NCBI RefSeq assembly: GCF_001742185.1
Contig: NZ_CP015750.1
Location: 4,402,001 to 4,466,000, forward strand
From: Pectobacterium wasabiae CFBP 3304
Lineage (GTDB): Bacteria; Pseudomonadota; Gammaproteobacteria; Enterobacterales; Enterobacteriaceae
Length of the DNA stretch: 64,000 bases
Reading direction: 5' to 3'
In this document: piece by piece, positions 53,752 to 62,608 of the stretch
Layout: each line of letters opens with the position of its first letter
Numbering within the stretch: position 1 is the first letter of the stretch
Translations under genes and position numbers: made by a program
The notes under the pieces: generated by a model
Databases searched by the model: none
What the model saw: the letters and a program-made list of their open reading frames with translations, nothing else
What the model was told of the DNA's origin: nothing

Positions 53752-54168
53752 ATGAATAAAGTATTAGTTATGATCGCAGGTGCGGCTCTGGGTCTGTCCT
53801 CTGTCGCATTTGCCGCAGATACCGTAACCAGCGTACCCGCTCAAATGTCTGCAACTACGACCACCTCTGCTCCAGCTAAAGCTGTTCACCATAAAAAGCA
53901 GGTGAAGAAAGCGAAGCCAACTGTTGAACAGAAAGCGCAGGCTGCCAAGAAACACGTGAAGAAAGCAAAGCCAGCCCCTGCACAGAAAGCACAGGCTGCT
54001 AAGAAACACGTGAAGAAAGCGAAGCCAGCCCCTGCACAGAAAGCACAGGCTGCTAAGAAACACGTGAAGAAAGCGAAGCCAGCTCCTGCACAAAAAGCAC
54101 AGGCAGCTAAGAAACACGTGAAGAAAGCTAAAACTGCAAAACCTGCTGATACCACGCCAGCGGCGTAA
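53752..54168 (+). CDS. asr: Acid shock protein Asr
   Basis: A 138-residue exported, strongly basic protein. Signal peptide [21 protein letters not shown] cleaved before ADTV, then a Lys/Ala/Gln/Pro-rich region that is an 18-residue tandem repeat ([18 protein letters not shown]). The repeat is thought to be cleaved and to protect periplasmic proteins at low pH in E. coli. Three ATGs are consecutive in frame (53746, 53749, 53752); 53752 has the best spacing to GAGG (8 bases). It sits behind an RstA box and rstB, so acid induction via RstAB is expected. A terminator follows. Confidence 0.9.
   Translation: MNKVLVMIAGAALGLSSVAFAADTVTSVPAQMSATTTTSAPAKAVHHKKQVKKAKPTVEQKAQAAKKHVKKAKPAPAQKAQAAKKHVKKAKPAPAQKAQAAKKHVKKAKPAPAQKAQAAKKHVKKAKTAKPADTTPAA
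53899..54114 (+). repeat. 54-bp coding tandem repeat of asr
   Basis: Four 54-bp units (18 residues each) plus a partial fifth encode the Lys-rich repeats of Asr. The second to fourth units are nearly identical, the first is diverged (TVE in place of APA). Copy number could vary by recombination without loss of frame. Confidence 0.85.
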
Positions 54169-54270
54169 TCGGTAAGCGCCCTCTCCTTCCCCTACCTATG
54201 GGGGAGGAGTCGCTCTTACGGTCAGCCCAGTTTGAATCTCGCCACTAAGAGCGAACGCAGAGTCATCATC

Positions 54271-54294
54271 AGACACCCAGCTCACCGGGTGTCT
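54271..54294 (+). terminator. Terminator after asr
   Basis: AGACACCC / GGGTGTCT with an 8-base loop, followed by ATTTTAT. It separates asr from the micro-ORF at 54315 and would limit its expression. Confidence 0.75.
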
Positions 54295-54314
54295 ATTTTA
54301 TGGGGGGCGAGAGA

Positions 54315-54395
54315 ATGATGCGGCGTTATTCATTTGAAATTATGCTATCCCTCGTTGTGCTCTGTGGCATTATCACTCTGAGTTTTTTTCTCTAG
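54315..54395 (+). CDS. ydgU: YdgU-like small membrane protein
   Basis: A 26-codon frame, MMRRYSFEIMLSLVVLCGII..., forms one hydrophobic helix with a basic N-terminus and ends in FFL at TAG. It is too short for routine gene calling. A purine-rich GGGGGGCGAGAG precedes it. It lies directly downstream of asr, where E. coli has the small acid-responsive gene ydgU. The name rests on size, position and character. The rest of the gap to 54976 is AT-rich with no credible gene. Confidence 0.55.
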   Translation: MMRRYSFEIMLSLVVLCGIITLSFFL

Positions 54396-54976
54396 CTCTC
54401 AGCATTTCTCTACCATGCGGCTATCCACGCATTGTCACGATTATTAAACGTCGACGTCTATCCGTATAAAAAACACACATCAATATTGATAACAAATCCT
54501 ATTAACAATATTATTTCTTCCTATATTTTAATCTATTCACCTCCCCATCAGCAGGTCAAACCAGATAAGACTGCCGTTCAAATCAATCACTTGAAGACTA
54601 TCGTCTCATTTTTGAGGATAAATCCATCAATAAGAATGGAATTATCTAAATCTTAAACTACAATTTCGAAACCAATAACAAATCAGCTTGGATCTCAACG
54701 TATTTTTATTATTAAAAAAAGCACACTAATTACAAGGTTTAATTCTCTAAGATATACACGATGCAAAAAACACCGTGCTGCGGCAGCGTATGCCATTTTC
54801 ATTAGTACTATAAATGCTAACCACACAATCATTTAAAACAAGGCGGTATTTATTGATAAAAAACGACAATACACTTAGTCAAATACGAATTGGCTTTTAA
54901 AACCACAAGAATTAATTACTATTTCTAAGGAATTTACATCCATCATAAAACGAAATGGACGCGTTATAACTCGATC

Positions 54977-55603
54977 ATGCACAGGCTTTCAATGAAAGAA
55001 TTAAATACCTCTATTTTTAGAATCACAAAAATACTTTCACCACACAGTAATATCGCCCCGCCGACTAAAGTCATCAAAGGGAAACGACTTTATTTCTTTT
55101 ATCCATCAGGAGAGCAAGTTATTTATTTTTTGGATGAAGGAACATTCTTAATGAAACAGTCAATCGATGATAAAGTTATTTCCGTTATATTATCACCCGC
55201 TATCATCGGTTGGTCCATGGTGACACTCGATGGTGGAGAACTCTATCTGGAAAGGGTCGATTATGGGAAAATCCGCAGTATTCCTTTCAATACCGCGATG
55301 CGCATTATTACAGCTTATGAACGCTTCGACGATGTTTTAGCGATTGTTAATACCGGATTTCATGCATTGATTGACCATTGTATCGGTAATCATGGTGATT
55401 CACTTTCCATCGTGCATAAGATGCTACGTTCACTGAATCAACTCCCCCCTGATGTCAAACGATGCTTTTCTGCTCTGTCGTATATTTCCCAACGTACCTC
55501 ACTCTCAAAAAGTACGATAAAACGGGGGCTGAAGCAGCTACAACAGCAAGGCTTAATTACGCTGGAGCGCGGTAAATTACGTCACCTCACGGAATGTAAT
55601 TAA
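54977..55603 (+). CDS. Crp-like/winged-helix regulator next to fimbrial genes
   Basis: A 208-residue regulator. The N-terminal part (about 30-130) resembles a degenerate cyclic-nucleotide-type sensor barrel (GKRLYFFYPSGEQVIYFLDEGTFLMKQ), and the C-terminal part is a winged helix (LSYISQRTSLSKSTIKRGLKQLQQQGLITLERGKLRHL). It resembles the IprA/YaiV-type proteins of enterobacteria, several of which sit next to fimbrial clusters. It is convergent with the fimbrial operon, so it is a candidate fimbrial regulator. The region upstream is very AT-rich. Confidence 0.75.
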   Translation: MHRLSMKELNTSIFRITKILSPHSNIAPPTKVIKGKRLYFFYPSGEQVIYFLDEGTFLMKQSIDDKVISVILSPAIIGWSMVTLDGGELYLERVDYGKIRSIPFNTAMRIITAYERFDDVLAIVNTGFHALIDHCIGNHGDSLSIVHKMLRSLNQLPPDVKRCFSALSYISQRTSLSKSTIKRGLKQLQQQGLITLERGKLRHLTECN

Positions 55604-55609
55604 TACCAG

Positions 55610-55629
55610 GACGGGTCACCAGACCCGTC
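55610..55629. terminator. Terminator between regulator and fimbrial operon
   Basis: GACGGGT / ACCCGTC, a perfect 7-bp stem with a 6-base loop, 6 bases after the regulator stop and about 30 before the end of the fimbrial operon. Confidence 0.65.
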
Positions 55630-55657
55630 ATCCCTTCTGAATAGAATTCTCCAAAGC

Positions 55658-56236
55658 TTACAGGTAGGTTAGCGTAAATGTTGCATCCGCATTGGCAGAG
55701 CCGACCGTCACTGGCGTGCCGATCGCAACATACTGCCCATAAAAAACCAGTGCCACGCGGGCAGCGTTAGCCGACAGCGCATAAAGGGGCATCGGTTGCC
55801 CAAGCGCCAAACGACGACGTTCGCTATCCAGAATCGCCACAGCAATATTGGTCGCGCTGCTACCAGCGTTAAGCGCCAGCAGCGTATTATCCACCGCTGG
55901 CGCACTGCCATAAAATGTCACCTCAACGCCAGACGCCGCCACCCCGCAGTTCTCCAGAACAATCTCGAAGCGCGTCGGATTCGAATTTTGCGATCCTACC
56001 GCAAACTGTTTGCTTGGCCACGTGCCGAGGTCGACCGTTTGTTCCTGCGTTCCCGCACTAACGCTGCAACTGTTCGCCAGCAGCGTCGCAGTGAGCCGCA
56101 CGTTGGTCAGTCCCAGATCGGCCCGCGCGGGTATCAACGCACAGACAGTCGCGATCGAAAAAACCAAGCAGAAACGAACTGTCCATGTCATTCGTGTACG
56201 CACGATACACGCCATCACACCCTGAAGTCGGTTCAT
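55658..56236 (-). CDS. Minor fimbrial subunit
   Basis: A 192-residue exported pilin of the type 1 (chaperone-usher) family. Signal peptide ending IPARA before DLGLTNV. The pilin fold is visible: N-terminal strand, first Cys in ANSCSVSAG, second Cys in VLENCGVA, and the terminal Tyr-x-Leu of the donor strand (ATFTLTYL). It follows the tip adhesin-like gene by 12 bases and is the last gene of the operon. AGGGG precedes ATG 56236. Confidence 0.88.
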   Translation of the reverse strand: MNRLQGVMACIVRTRMTWTVRFCLVFSIATVCALIPARADLGLTNVRLTATLLANSCSVSAGTQEQTVDLGTWPSKQFAVGSQNSNPTRFEIVLENCGVAASGVEVTFYGSAPAVDNTLLALNAGSSATNIAVAILDSERRRLALGQPMPLYALSANAARVALVFYGQYVAIGTPVTVGSANADATFTLTYL

Positions 56237-56248
56237 CGATTTCCCCTC

Positions 56249-57304
56249 TTAGTAAAAATCGACGCGCAGATAGGCATTTGCTGTCGCAACGCCTTCCTGA
56301 GGCTTATTCCCTGTCACGCTGACCGGATACGCGGTGATCGCCACATTCGCACTTGCCGTTTCATCCAACGTAAAGGGGATCACGCTTGCAATATCGTTCG
56401 GCGTCAATGGGTTGTTTCCACTGTCGGTGACCATAAATCCCACATCAGGATTGTCAGAAACGACCATATCACCAGACACACGATCGGCCTGAAGCCGCAT
56501 CGATAGGCTCGCCTGTGCATCGATACCGTTACAAGCAATCCCAATCGTCCGCGTCACAGGAGAAACACCAACCGGTTTTTCCCCTGCAGTGTTAAACAAT
56601 CCTGATGAAATCCCGCCAAAATCAATGCTGATGATCTGTCCTGCATTCAAGGCACAACTCTGGGGAACCGTGACCGAACCGCTCATATAGCCGATCACGA
56701 GCGGCGATCCCACGCTTTGACCATCGCCTCCCTGATTGCCATAGAGATAAAAAATGGGTGCCATCGGGATATTAGAAATTCCCACAAACTTACGCTTGAT
56801 ACGGAAGTTCACCTGAACTCGGCTGCCTGTCGTCGCATTCCCGCCACACAGTCCCGCGCAGTTGTTATTCACATCGGTAAACGGCACATTATGAAATGTC
56901 CCTCCCGAAGTCCGGTTATAGACAAAAATACGCGATGACACCTGGAGGTAATCATTGCCGGTAATATCAAACCAGTTCACGCCGCTTTCCGTTGACGCCA
57001 GAACCAATGACGGTCCAGGCTGTGCCGAATAATAAACGGTATCTCGGTTATTACATGGGCCGCTTATCGTATAGGAGCCCGCATCGTTTTTTTCATTCCA
57101 CCCTGTCACATATCCGACATAGTTCTGGCTGGAGGCTAATGCGTAAGTGTAGTCATACGTTAACGGTGAACCGCTTGATGTCGTGCATTGCACCGCGCTA
57201 GCCTGACCCGCCATTCCCAGTAGACCCGCAGCGGTAACACCGCGCCACCACGCACGACTGCGCGTGGCGCTTTTGTTTTTTTTCATCAGTAATGTCATTG
57301 ACAT
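56249..57304 (-). CDS. Two-domain fimbrial tip adhesin-like protein
   Basis: A 351-residue exported protein. Signal peptide ends GMAGQASA before VQCTTSSG. The N-terminal ~200 residues are a probable receptor-binding domain with several Cys, the C-terminal ~150 a pilin domain (PQSCALNAGQIISIDFGG, ending AYLRVDFY). The two-domain layout is that of FimH-type tip adhesins. Its start overlaps the usher stop by 10 bases. The receptor is unknown. Confidence 0.85.
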   Translation of the reverse strand: MSMTLLMKKNKSATRSRAWWRGVTAAGLLGMAGQASAVQCTTSSGSPLTYDYTYALASSQNYVGYVTGWNEKNDAGSYTISGPCNNRDTVYYSAQPGPSLVLASTESGVNWFDITGNDYLQVSSRIFVYNRTSGGTFHNVPFTDVNNNCAGLCGGNATTGSRVQVNFRIKRKFVGISNIPMAPIFYLYGNQGGDGQSVGSPLVIGYMSGSVTVPQSCALNAGQIISIDFGGISSGLFNTAGEKPVGVSPVTRTIGIACNGIDAQASLSMRLQADRVSGDMVVSDNPDVGFMVTDSGNNPLTPNDIASVIPFTLDETASANVAITAYPVSVTGNKPQEGVATANAYLRVDFY

Positions 57305-59922
57305 ATCGCCTTAGTGTAGGAAATCGGTTGGTTTTCACTACCGTCTGGTAGTGCGTAGCGAAGCGTACATTGCTGCTGTGAATCACTTCCCCACGCGACC
57401 TTCAGTTCACCTTCAGGGGCTAGCCCGGACAGAAATACCTGCCCATCATCCCCCACAATACCGGTGCTATCACTGTCCACGCGGGAGACGAACGCGCCAA
57501 AGGGAACCGGCCGACCATTGCGCTGTTGCAGTGAAATCAGCGCTCGCCCCCCTTGATAGGCGGTAAAGTTGGCACGCACCAGCGCTCCCCGTGTTGGCAC
57601 GAGGTTGGCGACAGAATTGTTGACTTCGGTGTTTTGATTTAACGAATTGACGTCCAGCGCAATACGGTTATTACGATAAACGCTGGCATAGGGAATGACG
57701 GCATAGCCGCGCCAGTCAGTCTGGATACCGGTGGTGTTCTCCACTTTGACACGGCTGGCTCCGGGCACTTTGATCAGTACGTTGGTATCGCCCAATGGTT
57801 GGCTAAACGTGACGCCATCAGCATGTGCCACCACACCACCACTGACCCCATAGTTAAGCTGGCGGCTATTGTGCGTGTAGTTGTAGTTGGCATTGCTGTT
57901 ACCATAGGTGCCCTGATAACCAAGCCCTACGTTCCCACTGTTCCCGATGCCGCGGTTGCCATACCCTTGGGAGACGTTGTAGTTGAGGTTGCCTTCAGAC
58001 AGCATTGTGCCACTGAGCCCAACCTGCTGTAACGTGCGCCCCTGATTGTCCGATGTCATGTTGTACGTGGTGTACGCGGTATTCTGTAAATGCCGAAGGC
58101 TAACACTCTCTCGGTGTCCGCTGAGCCACTGGCCCAGTGGAATCGAAAGGTTAAAAGCAAACAGCCGATTTCGCTCTTCCAGCCCTTGATTCTTGTTATA
58201 GCTGTAGCTCAGGTTATAACTCACGCCACGGTACACGTTGCTGTAGCCAATTTGCAGCAGATCGTTCGTGCCCTCGGTATGCCAATAATCCTGTCGGCTT
58301 CCCGTCAAAAATAGCGATCCGCGTCCATCACCCAGTTGTTGGGTGATATTCATCTGCATCCTGCTTTTCTTCGCGTTATTCAGATTGTAGTAGTCACGCA
58401 CAACAGGCTGAGCATCGGTAAAATCGACCGTGTAACCACTCATGTTTTTATAGCTCGCCTCATCCAGCGTAAAAAACCCCTTGGTTGAGTAGCGATAGCC
58501 CAGAATCTGAAAGTTAGTCCCCAAGTCATTCAGTGATTTGGCATACAGGAAACGTAGCGACTGCCCACGATGATCGCTGCCATCCGACAACGTGCTGTAA
58601 GCCTGAGTGAGGTCGGCAGAAAAAGCCCCCCAATCACCAAGATTCTTACCCGTCCCCAGCGTTAACGCCTGATAGTCTTCAGCGAGTTGAGTACCGCCAT
58701 ATAGCGTCACCCCCGCCGAGCGCCCCCAAATCAGTGTGCCCTGGCCAAAAAAGGGCTGATCTTGTTGCGCATTGTTACTGCGATATTTACCGAGCATCGC
58801 GGTATATTTCATCCGATTTTCACGCTGAAGTAGCGGCACGGCGGAATAAGGCACAACAAAACTGTTCGCCGAGCTGTCGCTCTCAGTAATGGTCACCTGT
58901 AAGTCACCGCTGGATGACGTAGGGTAAAGATCGGTAATTTCGAATGCGCCGGGCGCAACATAGGATTGATAAATAACATAGCCATTTTGTCGGATGGTGA
59001 CACGGGCGTTGCTTTTAGCAATCCCTCTGATCGTTGGTGCGAACCCTCTCAGGCTGTCCGGCAGCATGGCATCATCAGACGCAATCTGGACGCCGCGAAA
59101 TCCCAAACTATCGAAAACCTCTCCTACCGTATTGCTGTCACCGATGGTCAATTCGCTACGCCAGGGAATGATGGCACGTTGTAAATAAGTGCTGACGTGC
59201 TGAAATTCGTTATAGCGCAAATTTGCATAACGGGAATAACGCCAGGTGGAGTAATCACGCAATCGCCATCCGTTCCAGTTCACCCCACTATCCAGATTGA
59301 GGAAATAGCTGTCACTGCGGGCGTTGCCGTGCGTATTACTGCCGGTGAACTGATAATTAAACAATGCCGACGTGATGCCCTCATCCCACTCTTCCGGCGA
59401 AATGTATCCCCGTCCAGCGTTTTTCAGCGCAATCTGCGGCAAGCTGATATTCAATCTCTGTAGTTCAAAGTCAAAATCCACGCGGGCATCGGGGATCGCC
59501 TGCGGCACATTGACACACGCAGAAGCGGACTCGTCACGTAGAGAGGAAAAAGATCGCAGATTGACATTAAGTTGTTCCAGCAGCGTGGTCGTCAGACAAG
59601 GCTCAAGGCCAGTATCGTCGCCGAAAGATTTATCGGAAGGCGTGCGCACTTGAAACGCAATATCACGAGAAACCGCATATTCGGCATTAACATAAATCTC
59701 TACCCGATAGACGCCCGGCGGTTGTCCTTCGCCTTTATCAAAGCGAGAAAGATCGGCGATGGCGGAAGGGTCGTCCGATAAAAATGTCGGATTAAAGAAG
59801 GTTTCAGCCTCACCGTGTAGTGGAAATGCCAGACATAGCATCATAGCCGGATACCAGCGCAGGCACGTCGGCACGGCGCGATAACATGCGGCTGAAGATG
59901 GTTGTGTAGGTTGTGAACGCAT
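57295..59922 (-). CDS. Outer-membrane fimbrial usher
   Basis: A protein of 875 residues that threads pilus subunits through the outer membrane (FimD/PapC type). Signal peptide, then N-terminal domain (FFNPTFLSDDPSAIADLSRFDKGEGQPPGVYRVEIYVN), a barrel with typical GVQIASDDAMLPDSLRGFAPTIRGIAKSNARVTIRQNGYVIYQ, plug region and C-terminal domains (GQVFLSGLAPEGELKVAWG, with two Cys). Full-length for the family. ATG 59922 has AGGA eight bases before it. It is downstream of the chaperone and overlaps the adhesin gene. Confidence 0.95.
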   Translation of the reverse strand: MRSQPTQPSSAACYRAVPTCLRWYPAMMLCLAFPLHGEAETFFNPTFLSDDPSAIADLSRFDKGEGQPPGVYRVEIYVNAEYAVSRDIAFQVRTPSDKSFGDDTGLEPCLTTTLLEQLNVNLRSFSSLRDESASACVNVPQAIPDARVDFDFELQRLNISLPQIALKNAGRGYISPEEWDEGITSALFNYQFTGSNTHGNARSDSYFLNLDSGVNWNGWRLRDYSTWRYSRYANLRYNEFQHVSTYLQRAIIPWRSELTIGDSNTVGEVFDSLGFRGVQIASDDAMLPDSLRGFAPTIRGIAKSNARVTIRQNGYVIYQSYVAPGAFEITDLYPTSSSGDLQVTITESDSSANSFVVPYSAVPLLQRENRMKYTAMLGKYRSNNAQQDQPFFGQGTLIWGRSAGVTLYGGTQLAEDYQALTLGTGKNLGDWGAFSADLTQAYSTLSDGSDHRGQSLRFLYAKSLNDLGTNFQILGYRYSTKGFFTLDEASYKNMSGYTVDFTDAQPVVRDYYNLNNAKKSRMQMNITQQLGDGRGSLFLTGSRQDYWHTEGTNDLLQIGYSNVYRGVSYNLSYSYNKNQGLEERNRLFAFNLSIPLGQWLSGHRESVSLRHLQNTAYTTYNMTSDNQGRTLQQVGLSGTMLSEGNLNYNVSQGYGNRGIGNSGNVGLGYQGTYGNSNANYNYTHNSRQLNYGVSGGVVAHADGVTFSQPLGDTNVLIKVPGASRVKVENTTGIQTDWRGYAVIPYASVYRNNRIALDVNSLNQNTEVNNSVANLVPTRGALVRANFTAYQGGRALISLQQRNGRPVPFGAFVSRVDSDSTGIVGDDGQVFLSGLAPEGELKVAWGSDSQQQCTLRYALPDGSENQPISYTKAICQ

Positions 59923-60003
59923 ACAAAAATTCCTCATCTATGACGATGAAAAGCACAGGCAGTCGTCGCAATGCAACCCGATGACGGCTGGTATCTCACC
60001 GTT

Positions 60004-60708
60004 TCATAGCCCTGAGCCCATGACGCGCGGCGTCATCGCACCGTAGTCGTTAATCGTCTGGTAACTCACCGCACCGGATGCGTTGTCCGGCAACGTCACG
60101 GATGCTGAACTTTTAGGTGAGACCATGGTATTAGGGAGTTTCTGACTACCCGATTGGAGGTTGACCAGCGTAATAAAGTAGGGAGAAGGATTGGTGATCG
60201 TGAGTGTATTGCTCGACTGCTGAAAGCGCAGCGTAGTCGATGCGCTATCTGCCCCCTGCGTCAGGTTGGCGGGTCTAACAAAAAGTTTTATCCGGGATAA
60301 CACCGCCAATTGCAGCGCGTTTTTGTCCTGAAGGTCACGCTTATCAACGGCGGGAATCGCTTTCACGTTGAGCCAGTAAACGGACTCGCGATCGGTCGGT
60401 AAAGACGCCCCGACATGCATCAGTCGCAGCGTATTTTCGCCCTTAGGCTTCACCACAAAAAGCGGCGGCGTCGCCAGAAAATCCGTGGTTTTATTACCAT
60501 CCTTATCTTCCACCCAGGATTGAATTAAAAAGCGGTTTTTTTCATCACTATTAATAATTGAAAGCGAAGCCTGATTGGCCTCTGCGGGATAAATCACTCG
60601 TGTGGCTCCCAGCGCGATACCGCCAGCCTGTGCCTGTTGAGCAATGAATAAAGAAAAAGACATCAGTCCAAACAAGAAAGATCGGAATAAAAGAGATGAA
60701 TTCTGCAC
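60004..60708 (-). CDS. Periplasmic fimbrial chaperone
   Basis: A 234-residue PapD/FimC-type chaperone. Signal peptide ends QQAQA before GGIALGATRVIYPA. Conserved elements: TRVIYPAEANQASLSIIN, FLIQSWVE, LATPPLFVVKPKGENTLRLMH and VYWLNVKAIPA, which form the first Ig domain with the subunit-binding strand. Full length. GTG 60708 is preferred (GAGG six bases before); GTG 60720 is possible. First gene after the major pilin. Confidence 0.93.
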   Translation of the reverse strand: MQNSSLLFRSFLFGLMSFSLFIAQQAQAGGIALGATRVIYPAEANQASLSIINSDEKNRFLIQSWVEDKDGNKTTDFLATPPLFVVKPKGENTLRLMHVGASLPTDRESVYWLNVKAIPAVDKRDLQDKNALQLAVLSRIKLFVRPANLTQGADSASTTLRFQQSSNTLTITNPSPYFITLVNLQSGSQKLPNTMVSPKSSASVTLPDNASGAVSYQTINDYGAMTPRVMGSGL

Positions 60709-60787
60709 ACACCACCTCACGATAAAGTGTTGTTGAATGGGGTATAAAACGCCATCCCTGGCTTTATAACTTCCCTGCTAGCCGTTC

Positions 60788-61339
60788 TTATTGATAATCG
60801 ATGGTGAACGTGGCATCGGCATCTGCCGCGCCCGGTGTAGCGGTCGCTTGCGTGGCTTTATAACGCGCACTGAATGCCAGCACGTTGCTGCCATCATTCA
60901 GCGTTTGTGGGGCTGAGTAGACGGCACCATTTGGCGTCAGAACCGTGCCGGCACGATCGGAGATTTCAATACCCACACCGCCTGCGGCGCCAGAGGCTCC
61001 ACCGCCGATATTGCTGACGGCCAGGACGGTGTTGTCATTCGCATCAGCAGTACCAGTAAAGGCGACAGCAGCGGTGGTGGATACGGTGGAATCACAATCT
61101 TCGAGATTGATAGTGAAAGGGACTTTGCCGGAGTAAGTTCCAACCCCAGTAAAACGGGCGGTACGGTATTGTCCCAGGTTCACAACCTGGTCTGCCGTAT
61201 TGGTACTGACCGCACAAGCGGCATTAACGATTTCACCTTTGAAATGTACGGTTCCACCAGCAACGGTGGCCGCAAAAATAGTAAAGCTGGATGACAACAA
61301 TGAGGCACCAATCAAGGTATTGAGTAAAGATTTATGCAT
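60788..61339 (-). CDS. Major fimbrial subunit (FimA-like)
   Basis: A 183-residue pilin. Signal peptide ends FTIFA before ATVAGGTVHFKGEIVNAACAVS, a classical type 1 pilin start with first Cys; second Cys in LEDCDSTVS; C-terminal donor-strand region ADATFTIDYQ. It is the first gene of the operon and the likely shaft subunit. AGGA precedes ATG 61339. The upstream region is very AT-rich; no invertible promoter repeat or recombinase gene was seen. Confidence 0.92.
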   Translation of the reverse strand: MHKSLLNTLIGASLLSSSFTIFAATVAGGTVHFKGEIVNAACAVSTNTADQVVNLGQYRTARFTGVGTYSGKVPFTINLEDCDSTVSTTAAVAFTGTADANDNTVLAVSNIGGGASGAAGGVGIEISDRAGTVLTPNGAVYSAPQTLNDGSNVLAFSARYKATQATATPGAADADATFTIDYQ

Positions 61340-62074
61340 AACTTATATTTCCTGATAACAGATAAAAGTTAACGATCGCATTTAAAAAACAATCGTGGCT
61401 CTGTCGCTAAAGCGACGTCTCGATCCTTTTTTTAGTGCATCAGTCAGGAATACTCTGACGTCCTTCAACACGAAAAAACGTGCGGGCAAGATGGCCTACG
61501 CGCTTTCCCGTCGCGATGCGTTAATAAATATTTTTCATGATGGTTATTTTGTAAAAGTTGGCATGGTCTTGATAAAACCCCAAGAATGCAGGATTAAAAT
61601 TCAAAAAATAAAAATCATTAAAATTTAAGACCGAAAAAAGGAATAAATTAAACATATAAATTTTTTTCGTTATTTAGCCGTGAATAATCGTAAAAAGACA
61701 CGAACGAATAAAATGAGTCAAATGGGCTCGTATGTTTGTTTTTTTATGTGTTTCACGGTGACTCTGCGGCTTAAATAAGCCTGACGGTAAAATGGCGGCG
61801 GTAACCAGCAAGGAAATAAAAAAGAGGTTCACACAAGGGAAAAGAAGAAATAACGGTATTGCGGAAACGTACCTAATGACAAAACAGTAGGCACGGCGAT
61901 ACACCAACTGACCACGACAGAAATACGCTGTCGTTATATGGTGTAATGCACTGATTTTAAAAAATATTATTCACGTTGCGCGAACGTTACTAAACAAAAG
62001 TTTAGGCGTGATAAAGTTTTTTCATTCTATGCCGTTTATACCATTACACACCAGGCAATACCGAGATCGTCATA

Positions 62075-62371
62075 ATGAAAAAAATCCTGCAAACTTCAAT
62101 CATATTGCTCTCCATGATGGCTGCCACACCGTATACCTTCGCCTCATCACCTTCGTCGACAGGTATCATTCGCTTCGTTGGTGCCATCGTCGAACCCGTC
62201 TGCGATGTTACGACCCAGTCAAGTAATGTGAGGGTCAGTTGTGCACGACAAGGGGAAGTACAAACGCTACACGTTAAAAACGGTTCGCACACATTGCCAC
62301 AAGGCATCGGTTCTGTGAGTTCAAAAAACCTGAGTTCACAGGTCCGTATCGTGACGGTAAGTTACGAATAA
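62075..62371 (+). CDS. Small orphan fimbrial-like exported protein
   Basis: A 98-residue exported protein (signal peptide to TPYTFA-SS). It contains GIIRFVGAIVEPVCDV and VRVSCARQGEVQTLHVKN, a pilin-like start with two Cys, but it is about half the length of a pilin. It is divergent from the fimbrial operon, 735 bases away across an AT-rich gap. It may be a degenerate pilin or a small regulator of the pilus. Start has only a weak GAG site. Confidence 0.6.
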   Translation: MKKILQTSIILLSMMAATPYTFASSPSSTGIIRFVGAIVEPVCDVTTQSSNVRVSCARQGEVQTLHVKNGSHTLPQGIGSVSSKNLSSQVRIVTVSYE

Positions 62372-62425
62372 AGCCGATGAAACGAAAGCGCTTACCGCAA
62401 CGCTCCGTTTCTGCTGATTCAAGGG

Positions 62426-62445
62426 CGCGACGCCACGGCGTCGCG
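62426..62445. terminator. Hairpin after the small fimbrial-like gene
   Basis: CGCGACGCC-AC-GGCGTCGCG, a perfect 9-bp stem with a 2-base loop about 55 bases after the stop. No T-run. Confidence 0.5.
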
Positions 62446-62608
62446 TTCATCACATAATGAACAGGATTAATCATCCACAAAACAAACACCTTTTACACTC
62501 GATAACATTTTAATTTCCCGCTCTGCACGAACAATTACATCTATAGTTAAGGCAACACGCTATATTTAGCGCCTCAAAATGACGTTCATCATAAGGTTCA
62601 TTGACGAC

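Noticed and set aside
53764..54155. Minus-strand repeat frames opposite asr
   Set aside because: They are shadows of the Lys-rich asr repeats on the other strand.
54432..54656. 74-codon frame in the AT-rich gap after the ydgU-like ORF
   Set aside because: No ribosome site, no homology, composition typical of AT-rich non-coding sequence.
61674..61907. 77-codon minus-strand frame upstream of the pilin
   Set aside because: No ribosome site and no homology; hydrophobic AT-rich translation expected by chance.
61340..62074. Phase-variation switch upstream of the major pilin
   Set aside because: No paired inverted repeats and no recombinase gene seen.
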